Of a stretch of DNA of 64,000 nucleotides, positions 51,740-60,620 are shown piece after piece (position 1 is the stretch's first letter; each line of letters opens with the position of its first letter). The DNA is from Streptomyces sp. HD (GTDB lineage Bacteria > Actinomycetota > Actinomycetes > Streptomycetales > Streptomycetaceae). A program made the position numbers and the translations under genes. The notes under the pieces were generated by a model that saw only the letters and a list, made by a program, of their open reading frames with translations, did not search any database and was not told the DNA's origin. The stretch covers positions 62,001-126,000 of the forward strand of contig NZ_JAQMYP010000017.1 of the NCBI RefSeq assembly GCF_028369295.1. Direction: 5' to 3'.

Positions 51740-53149
51740 ATGCTGACCATCCTTGGCTTCGCCATGATCGCGACCTTCCTGGTCCTGATCATGATGAAGA
51801 AGATGTCGCCGATCGCGGCGCTCGTGCTGATCCCGGCACTGTTCTGCGTCTTCGTCGGGAAGGGCGCCAAGCTCGGTGACTACGTCATCGACGGCGTCAC
51901 CAGCCTCGCCCCTACCGCGGCGATGCTGATGTTCGCGATCGTCTACTTCGGTGTGATGATCGACGTCGGCCTCTTCGACCCGATCGTCCGGGGGATTCTG
52001 AAGTTCGCCAAGGCGGACCCGATGCGGATCGTCGTCGGCACGGCGATCCTCGCCGCGATCGTCTCGCTCGACGGCGACGGCTCGACCACCTTCATGATCA
52101 CGGTCTCGGCGATGTACCCGCTGTACAAGCGCCTGAAGATGAGCCTGGTCGTGATGACCGGTGTCGCCGCCATGGCCAACGGCGTGATGAACACCCTGCC
52201 GTGGGGCGGCCCGACCGCCCGCGCCGCCACCGCGCTCAAGCTCGACGCCAGCGACATCTTCGTCCCGATGATCCCGGCCCTCCTGGTGGGCCTGGCCTTC
52301 GTCTTCGTCCTCTCGTACGTCCTCGGTCGGCGCGAGCGCAAGCGGCTCGGTGTGCTGACCCTGGACGAGGTCCTGGTCGAGGAGAAGGTCGAGGAGAAGG
52401 AGACCGAGACGGTCCTCGTGGGCGCCGGATCCGGCTCCTCCGGCACGGGCAGGACGGTCACCGGCGGCGCCGGCTCCGGCACCGACGCGGACGATGACGA
52501 CGACCGCTTCCAGGCCCTCGACCCGAACCGGCCCACCCTGCGCCCCAAGCTGTACTGGTTCAACGCGCTGCTCACGGTCACCCTGCTCACCGCCATGATC
52601 ATGGAGTGGCTGCCGATCCCGGTGCTGTTCCTGCTCGGCGCGGCGCTCGTGCTCACCGTGAACTTCCCGCACATCCCGGACCAGAAGGCCCGCCTCGCCG
52701 CCCATGCCGACAACGTCCTCAACGTCTCCGGAATGGTCTTCGCCGCCGCCGTCTTCACCGGCGTGCTGCAGGGCACCGGCATGGTCGACCACATGGCCAA
52801 GTGGATGGTGGACGTCATCCCCGAGGGCATGGGCCCGCACATGGCCCTGGTCACCGGCATCCTGAGCCTCCCGCTCACCTACTTCATGTCCAACGACGGC
52901 TTCTACTTCGGCGTCCTGCCGGTCCTCGCCGAGGCCGGTGCCGCGCACGGTGTCACCCCGCTGGAGATGGCCCGCGCCTCCCTGGTCGGCCAGCCGCTGC
53001 ACATGTCGAGCCCGCTCGTCCCGGCCGTCTACGTCCTGGTCGGCATGGCCAAGGTGGAGTTCGGCGACCACACCCGGTTCGTCGTGAAGTGGGCCGCGCT
53101 CACATGCCTCGTCATCCTCGGGGCAGGAATGCTGTTCGGCATCATCTGA
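51740..53149 (+). CDS. CitMHS-family metal-citrate permease
   Basis: 469 aa from ATG 51740 (MLTILGFAMIATFLVLI). About 12 membrane helices. Signatures of CitMHS transporters: VSLDGDGSTTFMITVSAMYPLY, ANGVMNTLPWGGPTARAA and PLTYFMSNDGFYFGVLPVLAEAGAAHGV. A cytoplasmic loop (about 195-265) is unusually acidic and Gly/Ser-rich (EEKVEEKETE, TDADDDDDRF). Members import citrate as a metal complex (Mg, Ca or Fe). A 240-nt gap with no supported gene separates it from the oxidoreductase. Confidence 0.88.
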   Translation: MLTILGFAMIATFLVLIMMKKMSPIAALVLIPALFCVFVGKGAKLGDYVIDGVTSLAPTAAMLMFAIVYFGVMIDVGLFDPIVRGILKFAKADPMRIVVGTAILAAIVSLDGDGSTTFMITVSAMYPLYKRLKMSLVVMTGVAAMANGVMNTLPWGGPTARAATALKLDASDIFVPMIPALLVGLAFVFVLSYVLGRRERKRLGVLTLDEVLVEEKVEEKETETVLVGAGSGSSGTGRTVTGGAGSGTDADDDDDRFQALDPNRPTLRPKLYWFNALLTVTLLTAMIMEWLPIPVLFLLGAALVLTVNFPHIPDQKARLAAHADNVLNVSGMVFAAAVFTGVLQGTGMVDHMAKWMVDVIPEGMGPHMALVTGILSLPLTYFMSNDGFYFGVLPVLAEAGAAHGVTPLEMARASLVGQPLHMSSPLVPAVYVLVGMAKVEFGDHTRFVVKWAALTCLVILGAGMLFGII

Positions 53150-53196
53150 CCCCCTGATCTCAAGTCCCGTTCCAGGAGTTCCAGGAGGACACGTTC

Positions 53197-54432
53197 ATGG
53201 CGCCCGGTGGGAACCGCGGCTGGCTGCTCCGCCTCGTCATCGCCTTCAGCTTCGCGCAGGGGGCGGTGTCGATGGCCCGGCCCGCCGTCTCCTACCGGGC
53301 GCTCGCGCTGGGTGCGGACGAGCGGGCGATCGGTGTGATCGCGGGCGTGTACGCGCTGCTCCCGCTGTTCGTCGCCGTCCCGCTGGGCCGCCGCACCGAT
53401 CACGGCCGCTGTGCGCCGCTGCTGCCCGTCGGTGTCGTGCTCATCTCCGGCGGCTGCGCGATGAGCGGCCTCGCCAACTCCCTCTGGGCGATGGCGGTCT
53501 GGAGCGGGGTGATGGGCCTCGGCCACCTCTGCTTCGTCATCGGCGCCCAGTCGCTCGTCGCCCGCCAGTCCGCGCCGCACGAACAGGACCGCAACTTCGG
53601 CCACTTCACCATCGGCGCCTCCCTCGGCCAGTTGATCGGCCCGATCGCCGCGGGCGCGCTGATCGGCGGCCGGGACATGGCGGGCACCAGCGCCCTCGCC
53701 CTGCTGGTCGCGGGTGCGGGCGGCGCGGTCGCGCTGACGTCGCTGTGGCACATAGAGAGCCGTACGACGGCCAAGTCCCGTGCGGAACAAGGGGATCGCG
53801 TCCCTGTCGGGCGCATACTGCGGGCCCGGGGCGTGCCCGCCGGCATCTTCATCAGCCTCGCCGTGCTCTCCGCGACCGACATCCTCACCGCCTACCTCCC
53901 GGTGGTCGGCGAGGACCGGGGCATCGCGCCGTCCGCGATCGGCCTGCTGCTGAGCCTGCGCGCGGCGGCCACCATCGCGTGCCGGCTGGTGCTGACGCCT
54001 TTGCTGCGGCTGCTCGGCCGCACCCTGCTGCTGACCGTGACCTGTCTGCTGGCGGCCCTGCTGTGCGCCGGGGTCGCGCTGCCGGTGCCGGTGTGGGCGC
54101 TGGCCGTCATGCTGGCGGTGCTGGGCTTCTGCCTCGGCGTGGGCCAGCCGCTGTCCATGACGACGGTCGTGCAGGCGGCCCCCGAGGGCGCCCGCTCCAC
54201 CGCCCTCGCCCTGCGGCTGACCGGCAACCGTCTCGGCCAGGTCGCCGCGCCGGCCTCGGCGGGCCTGGTCGCCGGAATCGCCGGGGTGGCTGCGCCGTTC
54301 GTGATGCTGGCGGGCCTGCTGCTGCTGTCGGCGGGGGTGGCCGTGCGTACGCCGAAGCGGCCGGGAGGGCCCGGATCGGGTGCCTCGGGGCGGCCGAGGC
54401 GTCCGGGACTGCGCCGGACGAGCGAAATCTGA
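53197..54432 (+). CDS. Major facilitator superfamily transporter
   Basis: 411 aa with about 12 helices. MFS signature between helices 2 and 3 reads PLGRRTDHGR. C-terminal tail is Gly/Pro/Arg-rich. Start ATG 53197 with CAGGAGGACA upstream, 47 nt after the citrate permease stop, so co-transcription is likely. Substrate unknown; it lacks marks of drug-efflux subfamilies that I can identify. Confidence 0.82.
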   Translation: MAPGGNRGWLLRLVIAFSFAQGAVSMARPAVSYRALALGADERAIGVIAGVYALLPLFVAVPLGRRTDHGRCAPLLPVGVVLISGGCAMSGLANSLWAMAVWSGVMGLGHLCFVIGAQSLVARQSAPHEQDRNFGHFTIGASLGQLIGPIAAGALIGGRDMAGTSALALLVAGAGGAVALTSLWHIESRTTAKSRAEQGDRVPVGRILRARGVPAGIFISLAVLSATDILTAYLPVVGEDRGIAPSAIGLLLSLRAAATIACRLVLTPLLRLLGRTLLLTVTCLLAALLCAGVALPVPVWALAVMLAVLGFCLGVGQPLSMTTVVQAAPEGARSTALALRLTGNRLGQVAAPASAGLVAGIAGVAAPFVMLAGLLLLSAGVAVRTPKRPGGPGSGASGRPRRPGLRRTSEI

Positions 54433-54531
54433 CGACGCGCCGGGCGTCGGTACGGCGAGTCGCGTGCGCGTGACGGAGAGTCAGGCGAAAGAGCGATTTG
54501 TATGAAAATCGTCTGAACCTGAGGAGCGCGC

Positions 54532-55227
54532 ATGCCGACCCTGACACCCTCACGTTCCTTTCGCGCCCGCGCGGGCGCCACAGTCGTCCTCACGGCCCTC
54601 GCCGCGGCGGGCGCGTCCTGGGTGACGGCGCCGACCGCGTGGGCCCAGGGGGAGAACGGCGACATCAGGATCCACCGTGAGGGCGTGCCCTACGGGGTGC
54701 CGAAGGACGACCCGGTGGTCTGCCGGTTCTACCTCGATGCCGTCAACTTCGACATCCTCGCCTCGATCACGTACACCATCTCGCCGCAGCCTCCGCTGCC
54801 CACGGGTGCCACCGTCACCGGCGCGATCCAGCTCGCCGGGGGCGCCGGGCACACGGACATCCTGGGGCTCGCCGAGGGGCAGTACAAGCTCACCTGGGTG
54901 GTGACCGGCATCCCCCCGAAGGAGAAGGTCTTCCGCGTCCGGTGCCACGACGACGGGGACGACAGGGACGACAGGCGGGAAGGACGGGAAGGGCGGGGCG
55001 ATGGCGGTCCGCCCGGGCGTATCGAGGACAACGACCGGGGCGAGGAAGGGTGGGGGCGCGGCGACGACCACGGCCCGAGAGGCGGTGTGCACGCGGGCGG
55101 TGGCGGTCTGGTCGACACCGCGGCCGCGTACGCGCCGGTCGCGGGCGCGGGGATGGTGGGCCTGACAGCGCTCGGCGGCGCCGTGTACTTCCGCAGGACC
55201 CGCCGGCAGACCGATGGTGCCGCGTAG
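54532..55227 (+). CDS. Secreted, C-terminally anchored protein paired with a class F sortase
   Basis: 231 aa. Signal peptide about 1-39 (AWAQ). A beta-rich domain (about 45-140) with two Cys (VCRFY and RVRCHDD). A stretch of Asp/Arg/Gly-rich repeats (about 142-195, DDGDDRDDRREGREGRGDGG). Then a membrane helix (about 200-222) and FRRTRRQ tail. It has the overall plan of a cell-wall-anchored protein but no LPXTG or LAXTG motif that I can find. Its last 14 nt overlap the sortase gene, so the pair is co-translated. Confidence 0.75.
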   Translation: MPTLTPSRSFRARAGATVVLTALAAAGASWVTAPTAWAQGENGDIRIHREGVPYGVPKDDPVVCRFYLDAVNFDILASITYTISPQPPLPTGATVTGAIQLAGGAGHTDILGLAEGQYKLTWVVTGIPPKEKVFRVRCHDDGDDRDDRREGREGRGDGGPPGRIEDNDRGEEGWGRGDDHGPRGGVHAGGGGLVDTAAAYAPVAGAGMVGLTALGGAVYFRRTRRQTDGAA

Positions 55228-55876
55228 GCGCAGACGCCGGCCCTGGTACCGGACCCGCGCCTACCGGCTCTCCAGAACGGCCGCTCTGACGGTCGTCCTG
55301 GTGATGGTGGCCGTCCGGTGCGAGGGACTCCGTGAGGCGATCGCGCCGACAGGACCCGACGGCCGGCACTCCGTGGCTGCCGCAGGCCAGGCCCACCCCA
55401 CCCGACCGCCCCGCCCGCTGCCCCGGTCCCGGCCGACGTCCGTGCGTATCCCGTCCCTGGGTATCGACGCCCCGATCATCGGCCTCGGGCTCACCGGGGA
55501 ACGGGAGTTGGAGACACCGCCGGTCGACGAGCCGAACCTCATCGGCTGGTACCGGGGCGGCCCCACACCGGGCGAGCCCGGCGTCGCGATCGCGGTGGGC
55601 CATCGCGACACCACGACCGGCTCCGCCGTCTTCGCCGGACTCGCCTCGGTCAAGCGCGGCAAGCAGATCGAGGCGCGGCGCGAGGACGGCCGCAGCGCCG
55701 TCTACACCGTGGACCGGGTGAAGGTCTACGACAAGGCGACGTTCCCCGACAAGGAGGTCTACGGCCCGAGCCGGCGCCCGGAGCTGCGCGTGCTCACCTG
55801 CGGCGGCCTCTTCGACCGGCAGGCCGGATACACCAGCAACGTGGTGGTCTTCGCCCACCTGACCGCTACGAAGTGA
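55214..55876 (+). CDS. Class F sortase
   Basis: 220 aa from ATG 55214, overlapping the previous gene. N-terminal membrane helix (about 18-38) after a basic start (PRRRRRRPWYRTR). Sortase barrel (about 75-218) starts RPTSVRIPSLGIDAPIIGLGL. Catalytic His in VGHRDTT, Cys in LRVLTCGG. Ends at FAHLTATK. Class F is the actinobacterial sortase type whose substrates are poorly defined. The partner gene upstream is the natural candidate substrate. Confidence 0.9.
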   Translation: MVPRRRRRRPWYRTRAYRLSRTAALTVVLVMVAVRCEGLREAIAPTGPDGRHSVAAAGQAHPTRPPRPLPRSRPTSVRIPSLGIDAPIIGLGLTGERELETPPVDEPNLIGWYRGGPTPGEPGVAIAVGHRDTTTGSAVFAGLASVKRGKQIEARREDGRSAVYTVDRVKVYDKATFPDKEVYGPSRRPELRVLTCGGLFDRQAGYTSNVVVFAHLTATK

Positions 55877-56001
55877 CAGACCCCTTCCCCCGGCCGGGCA
55901 CATTCCGTTAGCTTCCGTGACTCAAGGCCCCGTACGACCCGCACGGAGTCTTCGGACACACGGAGCAGCGGCGCTCCGGACAGCCCCCGGGGGCAGCAGT
56001 C

Positions 56002-57339
56002 ATGACACGCGCCATCTCCCTGCACGACGTGAGCAAGTCCTACATGCGAGGCGTCCGTGTGGTGGACCGGCTCTCGCTGGACATCGAGCCCGGGGAGTTC
56101 CTCGTCCTCCTCGGGCCCTCCGGCTGCGGCAAGTCCACCGTGCTCAGAATGATCGCCGGCCTGGAGGAGATCGACGAGGGCGAGCTGCTGCTGGACGGCG
56201 AGTACGGCAACGACCTGCTGCCCGCCGACCGGCGGATGGCGATGGTCTTCCAGAACTTCGCCCTCTACCCGAGCATGACCAGCCGCGACAACATCGGCTT
56301 CCCGCTGCGCATCGAGGAGCCCGGCGCGGACCCGCGCCCCCGGGTGGACGCCACCGCCCGCATGCTGGGCATCGAGGACCTCCTCGACCGCTTCCCCGCC
56401 CAGCTCTCCGGCGGCGAACGCCAGCGGGTCGCCATGGGCCGGGCCATCGCCCGCCACCCCACCGCGTTCCTGATGGACGAGCCGCTCTCCAACCTCGACG
56501 CCAAGCTCCGCAACCACCTGCGCGCCGAGATCTCCGGCCTCACCCGGAAGCTGGGCGTCACCACGGTCTACGTCACCCACGACCAGGCCGAGGCGATGTC
56601 CCTCGGCGACCGGGTCGCCATCCTGCGCGGCGGCGTCCTCCAGCAGGTCGGCACCCCGCGCTCGGTGTACGCCCTGCCCCGCAACGTCTTCGTCGCCGCC
56701 TTCATCGGCATCCCGCGCATCAACCTGCTGCGCGGCGTCGTCCGTGCCCCGCTCGACGGCGCGATGACCATCAGCCTCGGCAAGCAGTATCTCCGGCTCC
56801 CCGAACCCCTGTCCCTGGACCACCAGTTGCTCCGTGTCCAGCAGGGCCGCGAGGTCATCGTGGGCCTGCGCTCGGAAGCGGTCCGGATCGCCGAGCCGGC
56901 CTCCGCCCGCCCCGGAGAGGTGCACATCACGGGCCTGGTCGAGCATGTGGAGTTCCAGGGCCACGAGGTCCTCGTCCACTTCAACACCGGCTCCCGCCCC
57001 GCCGTCGTACCGGACCTGGAGGCCCCGCGCCCCGTCCCCCCGGTCCGGCGCCGCCGTCGTGAGACCGGCACGGTGCTGGAACGCCTCCGTCACCGCGCGG
57101 GCGCCCTGCGGGCCGGCCCGGTGGTGACCCTGGACCACCCGGCCGACGCGACCCCCGACCCGGCCCCGCCCGAGGGCCGCCTCCCCGGCGACCTCATCGT
57201 GCGCACCACCCCCGACATCGAACTCCGGCACGGCATGCAGGTCCCCCTCCTGGTCGACCTCGCCCATCTGTTCGTCTTCGACCAGCACGGCGACCGAATC
57301 TGCCCGGCGCCGGCGCGGCTGCCGGATCTGGAGGAGTGA
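56002..57339 (+). CDS. MalK/UgpC-like ABC transporter ATP-binding protein
   Basis: 445 aa. ABC ATPase: Walker A GPSGCGKST (about 38), Q-loop VFQNFALYPSM, signature LSGGERQRVAMGRAI, Walker B AFLMDEPLSNLDAKLR, switch His in YVTHDQAEAM. A C-terminal TOBE/OB domain follows (about 240-445), longer than MalK (about 370 aa) because of a PVRRRRRETG-type insertion. No permease or binding protein is adjacent, so like MsiK it may energise several sugar importers. That is inference. Confidence 0.85.
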   Translation: MTRAISLHDVSKSYMRGVRVVDRLSLDIEPGEFLVLLGPSGCGKSTVLRMIAGLEEIDEGELLLDGEYGNDLLPADRRMAMVFQNFALYPSMTSRDNIGFPLRIEEPGADPRPRVDATARMLGIEDLLDRFPAQLSGGERQRVAMGRAIARHPTAFLMDEPLSNLDAKLRNHLRAEISGLTRKLGVTTVYVTHDQAEAMSLGDRVAILRGGVLQQVGTPRSVYALPRNVFVAAFIGIPRINLLRGVVRAPLDGAMTISLGKQYLRLPEPLSLDHQLLRVQQGREVIVGLRSEAVRIAEPASARPGEVHITGLVEHVEFQGHEVLVHFNTGSRPAVVPDLEAPRPVPPVRRRRRETGTVLERLRHRAGALRAGPVVTLDHPADATPDPAPPEGRLPGDLIVRTTPDIELRHGMQVPLLVDLAHLFVFDQHGDRICPAPARLPDLEE

Positions 57340-57368
57340 AGTCCCCCGGGCATGGCTAGTCATGGGGC

Positions 57369-57818
57369 ATGAATGTCCACTTCACCCGAACTCGGGCTGT
57401 CCTCACCGCAGTCGGCCTCATGCTCACCGTCGCCGCGCCGACCGCCTACGCCTCCCTCGACACCGACGGCGCATCGGTACGGCGAGGAGAGCCGTATGTC
57501 GAGACACAGCTCTTCTTCGGCACCGCGCGGCCCGACGGCGGGCCTGCTGTCACCGACGCGCAGTTCATGGCCTTCGTCGACAAGGAGGTCACCCCGGACT
57601 TTCCGGACGGGCTCACGATCCAGACCGGGCGCGGGCAGTGGCGGGACGCGAGCGGCACGATCGAGAAGGAGCGGTCGTACGAACTGATCCTGCTGTACCC
57701 GCAGGCGCAGGCGAGCAGCAGTGATCGCAAGATCGAGGAGATCCGTCGTGACTACGAGAAGGCGTTCGGGCAGGAGTCGGTAGGGAGGGTGGACGACCGG
57801 GCTCGGGTCGACTTCTGA
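57369..57818 (+). CDS. DUF3574 secreted protein
   Basis: 149 aa. Signal peptide about 1-28 (MLTVAAPTAYAS). DUF3574 domain: GEPYVETQLFFGTARPDGGPAVTDAQFMAFVDKEVTPDFPDGLTIQTGRGQWRD and KERSYELILLYPQA. The start has no recognisable ribosome site but fits the signal peptide. Function unknown. Confidence 0.82.
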   Translation: MNVHFTRTRAVLTAVGLMLTVAAPTAYASLDTDGASVRRGEPYVETQLFFGTARPDGGPAVTDAQFMAFVDKEVTPDFPDGLTIQTGRGQWRDASGTIEKERSYELILLYPQAQASSSDRKIEEIRRDYEKAFGQESVGRVDDRARVDF

Positions 57819-57868
57819 TGTCATGGGCCGCGTGGCCCAGCCGCATCCGGATACGGCTGGCGCATAAA

Positions 57869-57885
57869 AACTAACACCGCTAGTT
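57869..57885. promoter_or_regulatory. Palindromic operator AACTAAC-ACC-GCTAGTT
   Basis: Seven-bp arms with one mismatch around a 3-bp centre. Its reverse complement differs at one base from AACTAGCGGTGCTAGTT at 253-269. It lies 42 nt upstream of the aldehyde dehydrogenase ATG and includes a TAGTTT -10-like box (57881-57886). Confidence 0.65.
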
Positions 57886-57927
57886 TGTGAGCCGGACGAC
57901 GTGGCAGCCCGCTCGGGAGGAAGTGCA

Positions 57928-59316
57928 ATGAAGGCACACGACGGCATGTACATCGACGGCGCGTGGCGCCCCGCCGCGGGCGGCGACGTGATCGAGGTGG
58001 TGAACCCGGTCGACGAGCAGGTCATCGGCCGGGTCCCGGCCGGCACCGCCGCCGACGTCGACACCGCCGTACGCGCCGCCCGAGCCGCCCTCCCGGGCTG
58101 GGCCGCGACCCCGCCCGCCGAGCGGGCCGCGCTGCTCACCGCCCTGCGCCACATCCTCGACGCGCGCAAGGACGAGATCGCCGAGACGGTCACCGCCGAA
58201 CTCGGCTCGCCGCTGAAGTTCTCGCAGGCGGTCCACGCGGGCGTGCCGATCGCCGTCGCGGGCTCGTACGCCGAGCTCGCGGCGACGTACGCCTTCGAGG
58301 AGAAGGTCGGCAACTCGACCGTGTACCACGAGCCCATCGGTGTGGTCGGTGCGATCACGCCCTGGAACTACCCGCTCCACCAGATCGTCGCCAAGGCCGC
58401 CCCGGCGCTGGCCGCCGGGTGCACGGTCGTACTGAAGCCCGCCGAGGACACCCCGCTGGTCGCCCAGCTGTTCGCCGAGGCGGTGCACGAGGCCGGTGTC
58501 CCCGCGGGCGTCTTCAACCTGGTCACCGGCCTCGGCCCGGTCGCCGGCCAGGCGCTCGCCGAGCACCCCGGCGTGGACCTGGTCTCCTTCACCGGCTCCA
58601 CGGCCGTCGGCCGGCAGATCGCCGCGGTGGCCGGGGCGGCGATCAAGAAGGTCGCCCTGGAACTCGGCGGCAAGTCCGCCAACGTCATCCTGCCCAGCGC
58701 CGACCTGGCCAAGGCGGTCAACGTCGGCGTCGCCAACGTCATGTCCAACTCCGGCCAGACGTGCAGCGCCTGGACGCGGATGCTGGTGCACCGGGACCAG
58801 TACGACGAGGCCGTCGAGCTGGCCGCGGCCGCCGCCGCGAAGTACGGCGAGCGCATCGGCCCGGTGGTGAACGCCAAGCAGCAGGCACGGGTGCGCGGCT
58901 ACATCGAGAAGGGCGTCGCCGAGGGGGCGCGGCTGGTCGCGGGCGGCCCCGAGGCGCCGGCCGAGCGGGGCTGCTTCGTCGCGCCGACCGTCTTCGCCGA
59001 TGTGACGCCCGAGATGACCATCGCGCAGGAGGAGATCTTCGGCCCCGTCCTGTCGATCCTGAAGTACGAGGACGAGGCGGACGCCCTGCGCATCGCCAAC
59101 GGCACGGTCTACGGCCTCGCGGGCGCCGTCTGGGCGGGGGAGGAGGCGGAGGCGGTGGCCTTCGCGCGCCGGATGGACACCGGGCAGGTCGACATCAACG
59201 GCGGCCGCTTCAACCCGCTCGCCCCCTTCGGCGGTTACAAGCAGTCGGGCGTCGGACGCGAACTCGGCGCGCACGGCCTGACCGAGTACCTCCAGACCAA
59301 GTCCCTCCAGTTCTGA
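57928..59316 (+). CDS. Aldehyde dehydrogenase (NAD(P)-dependent)
   Basis: 462 aa from ATG 57928, with CGGGAGGAAG upstream. Full ALDH fold: VTPWNYPLHQIVAK-type NAD site (AITPWNYPLHQ), FTGSTAVGRQI Rossmann loop, catalytic Glu in LELGGKSANV (about 250), catalytic Cys in NSGQTCSAWTRM (about 283), and EEIFGPVLSI. Oxidises an aldehyde to an acid; substrate unknown. It is followed 23 nt later by a zinc alcohol dehydrogenase, giving an alcohol-to-aldehyde-to-acid pathway, with a sugar- or organic-acid-type symporter next. Confidence 0.92.
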   Translation: MKAHDGMYIDGAWRPAAGGDVIEVVNPVDEQVIGRVPAGTAADVDTAVRAARAALPGWAATPPAERAALLTALRHILDARKDEIAETVTAELGSPLKFSQAVHAGVPIAVAGSYAELAATYAFEEKVGNSTVYHEPIGVVGAITPWNYPLHQIVAKAAPALAAGCTVVLKPAEDTPLVAQLFAEAVHEAGVPAGVFNLVTGLGPVAGQALAEHPGVDLVSFTGSTAVGRQIAAVAGAAIKKVALELGGKSANVILPSADLAKAVNVGVANVMSNSGQTCSAWTRMLVHRDQYDEAVELAAAAAAKYGERIGPVVNAKQQARVRGYIEKGVAEGARLVAGGPEAPAERGCFVAPTVFADVTPEMTIAQEEIFGPVLSILKYEDEADALRIANGTVYGLAGAVWAGEEAEAVAFARRMDTGQVDINGGRFNPLAPFGGYKQSGVGRELGAHGLTEYLQTKSLQF

Positions 59317-59339
59317 GCCCGTTCAAGGGAGCGCCTTCC

Positions 59340-60422
59340 ATGGCCGTCCGTGCCGCCGTCCTGCCCGCCGTCGGTGCCCCGCTGGAGGTCACCGAGATCG
59401 AACTGCCCGACCCCGGCCCCGGCCAGGTCCGGGTCCGTCTGGCCGCCGCCGGGGTGTGCCACTCCGACCTGTCGCTGTCCAACGGCACCATGCGTGTCCC
59501 CGTGCCCGCCGTCCTCGGCCATGAGGGCGCCGGCACGGTCGTCGCCGTCGGCGAGGGCGTCACCCATGTCGCGCCCGGCACCCATGTGGTCCTCAACTGG
59601 GCGCCGTCCTGCGGCAGTTGCCATGCCTGCGGGCTCGGAGAGGTCTGGCTGTGCGCCAATGCGCTCAACGGCGCCGCCGATGTCTACGCCCGCACCGCGG
59701 ACGGCACCGACCTGCACCCCGGCCTGAACGTCGCCGCGTTCGCCGAGGAGACCGTCGTCTCGGCCGACTGCGTCCTGCCCCTCCCGGACGGCATCCCGCT
59801 CACCGACGCCGCCCTGCTGGGCTGCGCCGTCCTCACCGGCTACGGCGCCGTGCACCACTCGGCGCGGGTCCGGCAGGGGGAGACCGTCGCGGTGTTCGGT
59901 GTCGGCGGCGTGGGGCTGGCCGCCCTCCAGTCGGCCCGGATCGCGGGCGCGGCGAAGATCGTCGCGGTCGACGTCTCCCCGGAGAAGGAGGAGCTGGCAC
60001 GGGCGGCGGGCGCCACCGACTACGTGATCGCCTCCGAGAACACGGCCCGCGAGATCCGCGGCCTCACGGGCAAGCAGGGCGTGGACGTCGCCGTCGAGTG
60101 CGTGGGCCGCGCGACCACGATCCGCACCGCCTGGGACTCCACCCGCCGCGGCGGCCGCACCACGGTCGTCGGCATCGGCGGCAAGGACCAGCAGGTCACC
60201 TTCAACGCCCTGGAGATCTTCCACTGGGGCCGCACCCTCTCCGGCTGCGTCTACGGCAACTCCGACCCGGCGCGGGACGTGCCGGTGCTGGCCGAGCACG
60301 TGCGGGCGGGCCGCCTGGACCTGGGCGCGCTGGTGACGGAACGGATCGCGCTGGACGGCATCCCGGCGGCGTTCGAGAACATGCTGGCGGGCAAGGGCGG
60401 CAGGGCGCTGGTGGTGTTCTAG
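59340..60422 (+). CDS. Zinc-dependent alcohol dehydrogenase (MDR family)
   Basis: 360 aa from ATG 59340 with AAGGGAG upstream. Catalytic zinc ligands in VCHSD (Cys), GHEGAG (His) and the later Cys in LGCAVLTG; structural zinc four-Cys lobe CGSCHACGLGEVWLC. NAD-binding GVGGVGLAALQ and acidic VAVDVSPEK. Resembles class III-type alcohol dehydrogenases. Coupled to the aldehyde dehydrogenase. A terminator hairpin follows. Confidence 0.9.
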   Translation: MAVRAAVLPAVGAPLEVTEIELPDPGPGQVRVRLAAAGVCHSDLSLSNGTMRVPVPAVLGHEGAGTVVAVGEGVTHVAPGTHVVLNWAPSCGSCHACGLGEVWLCANALNGAADVYARTADGTDLHPGLNVAAFAEETVVSADCVLPLPDGIPLTDAALLGCAVLTGYGAVHHSARVRQGETVAVFGVGGVGLAALQSARIAGAAKIVAVDVSPEKEELARAAGATDYVIASENTAREIRGLTGKQGVDVAVECVGRATTIRTAWDSTRRGGRTTVVGIGGKDQQVTFNALEIFHWGRTLSGCVYGNSDPARDVPVLAEHVRAGRLDLGALVTERIALDGIPAAFENMLAGKGGRALVVF

Positions 60423-60438
60423 GGCCGGTCCGCCAGGT

Positions 60439-60465
60439 GCCCCGGTCTCCGCGCGAGGCCGGGGC
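60439..60465 (+). terminator. Terminator after alcohol dehydrogenase
   Basis: GCCCCGG (60439-60445) pairs with CCGGGGC (60459-60465) across a 13-nt loop that itself holds complementary bases (CT/AG). It ends the aldehyde/alcohol dehydrogenase unit. Confidence 0.6.
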
Positions 60466-60529
60466 CTCAGGCATGCCTGGATCCCGCTCTCCGTGCCACG
60501 TACAGGTAAAACTCCTGCTGCGCGACCCG

Positions 60530-60559
60530 TTGACGGGCATACCGTCCGGTCAGTACGTT
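60530..60559 (+). promoter_or_regulatory. Housekeeping-type promoter with overlapping palindrome
   Basis: TTGACG (60530-60535), 18-nt spacer, TACGTT (60554-60559) fits a principal sigma (HrdB) promoter. ACCG-TC-CGGT at 60541-60550 lies between the boxes and resembles a TetR operator core. It is 62 nt upstream of the symporter ATG. Confidence 0.55.
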
Positions 60560-60620
60560 CCCGGGAACCTGAGCTACCCCCCGCTCCGTCCCGTCCCCGC
60601 ACCCACCGGAGTGTGCACGC

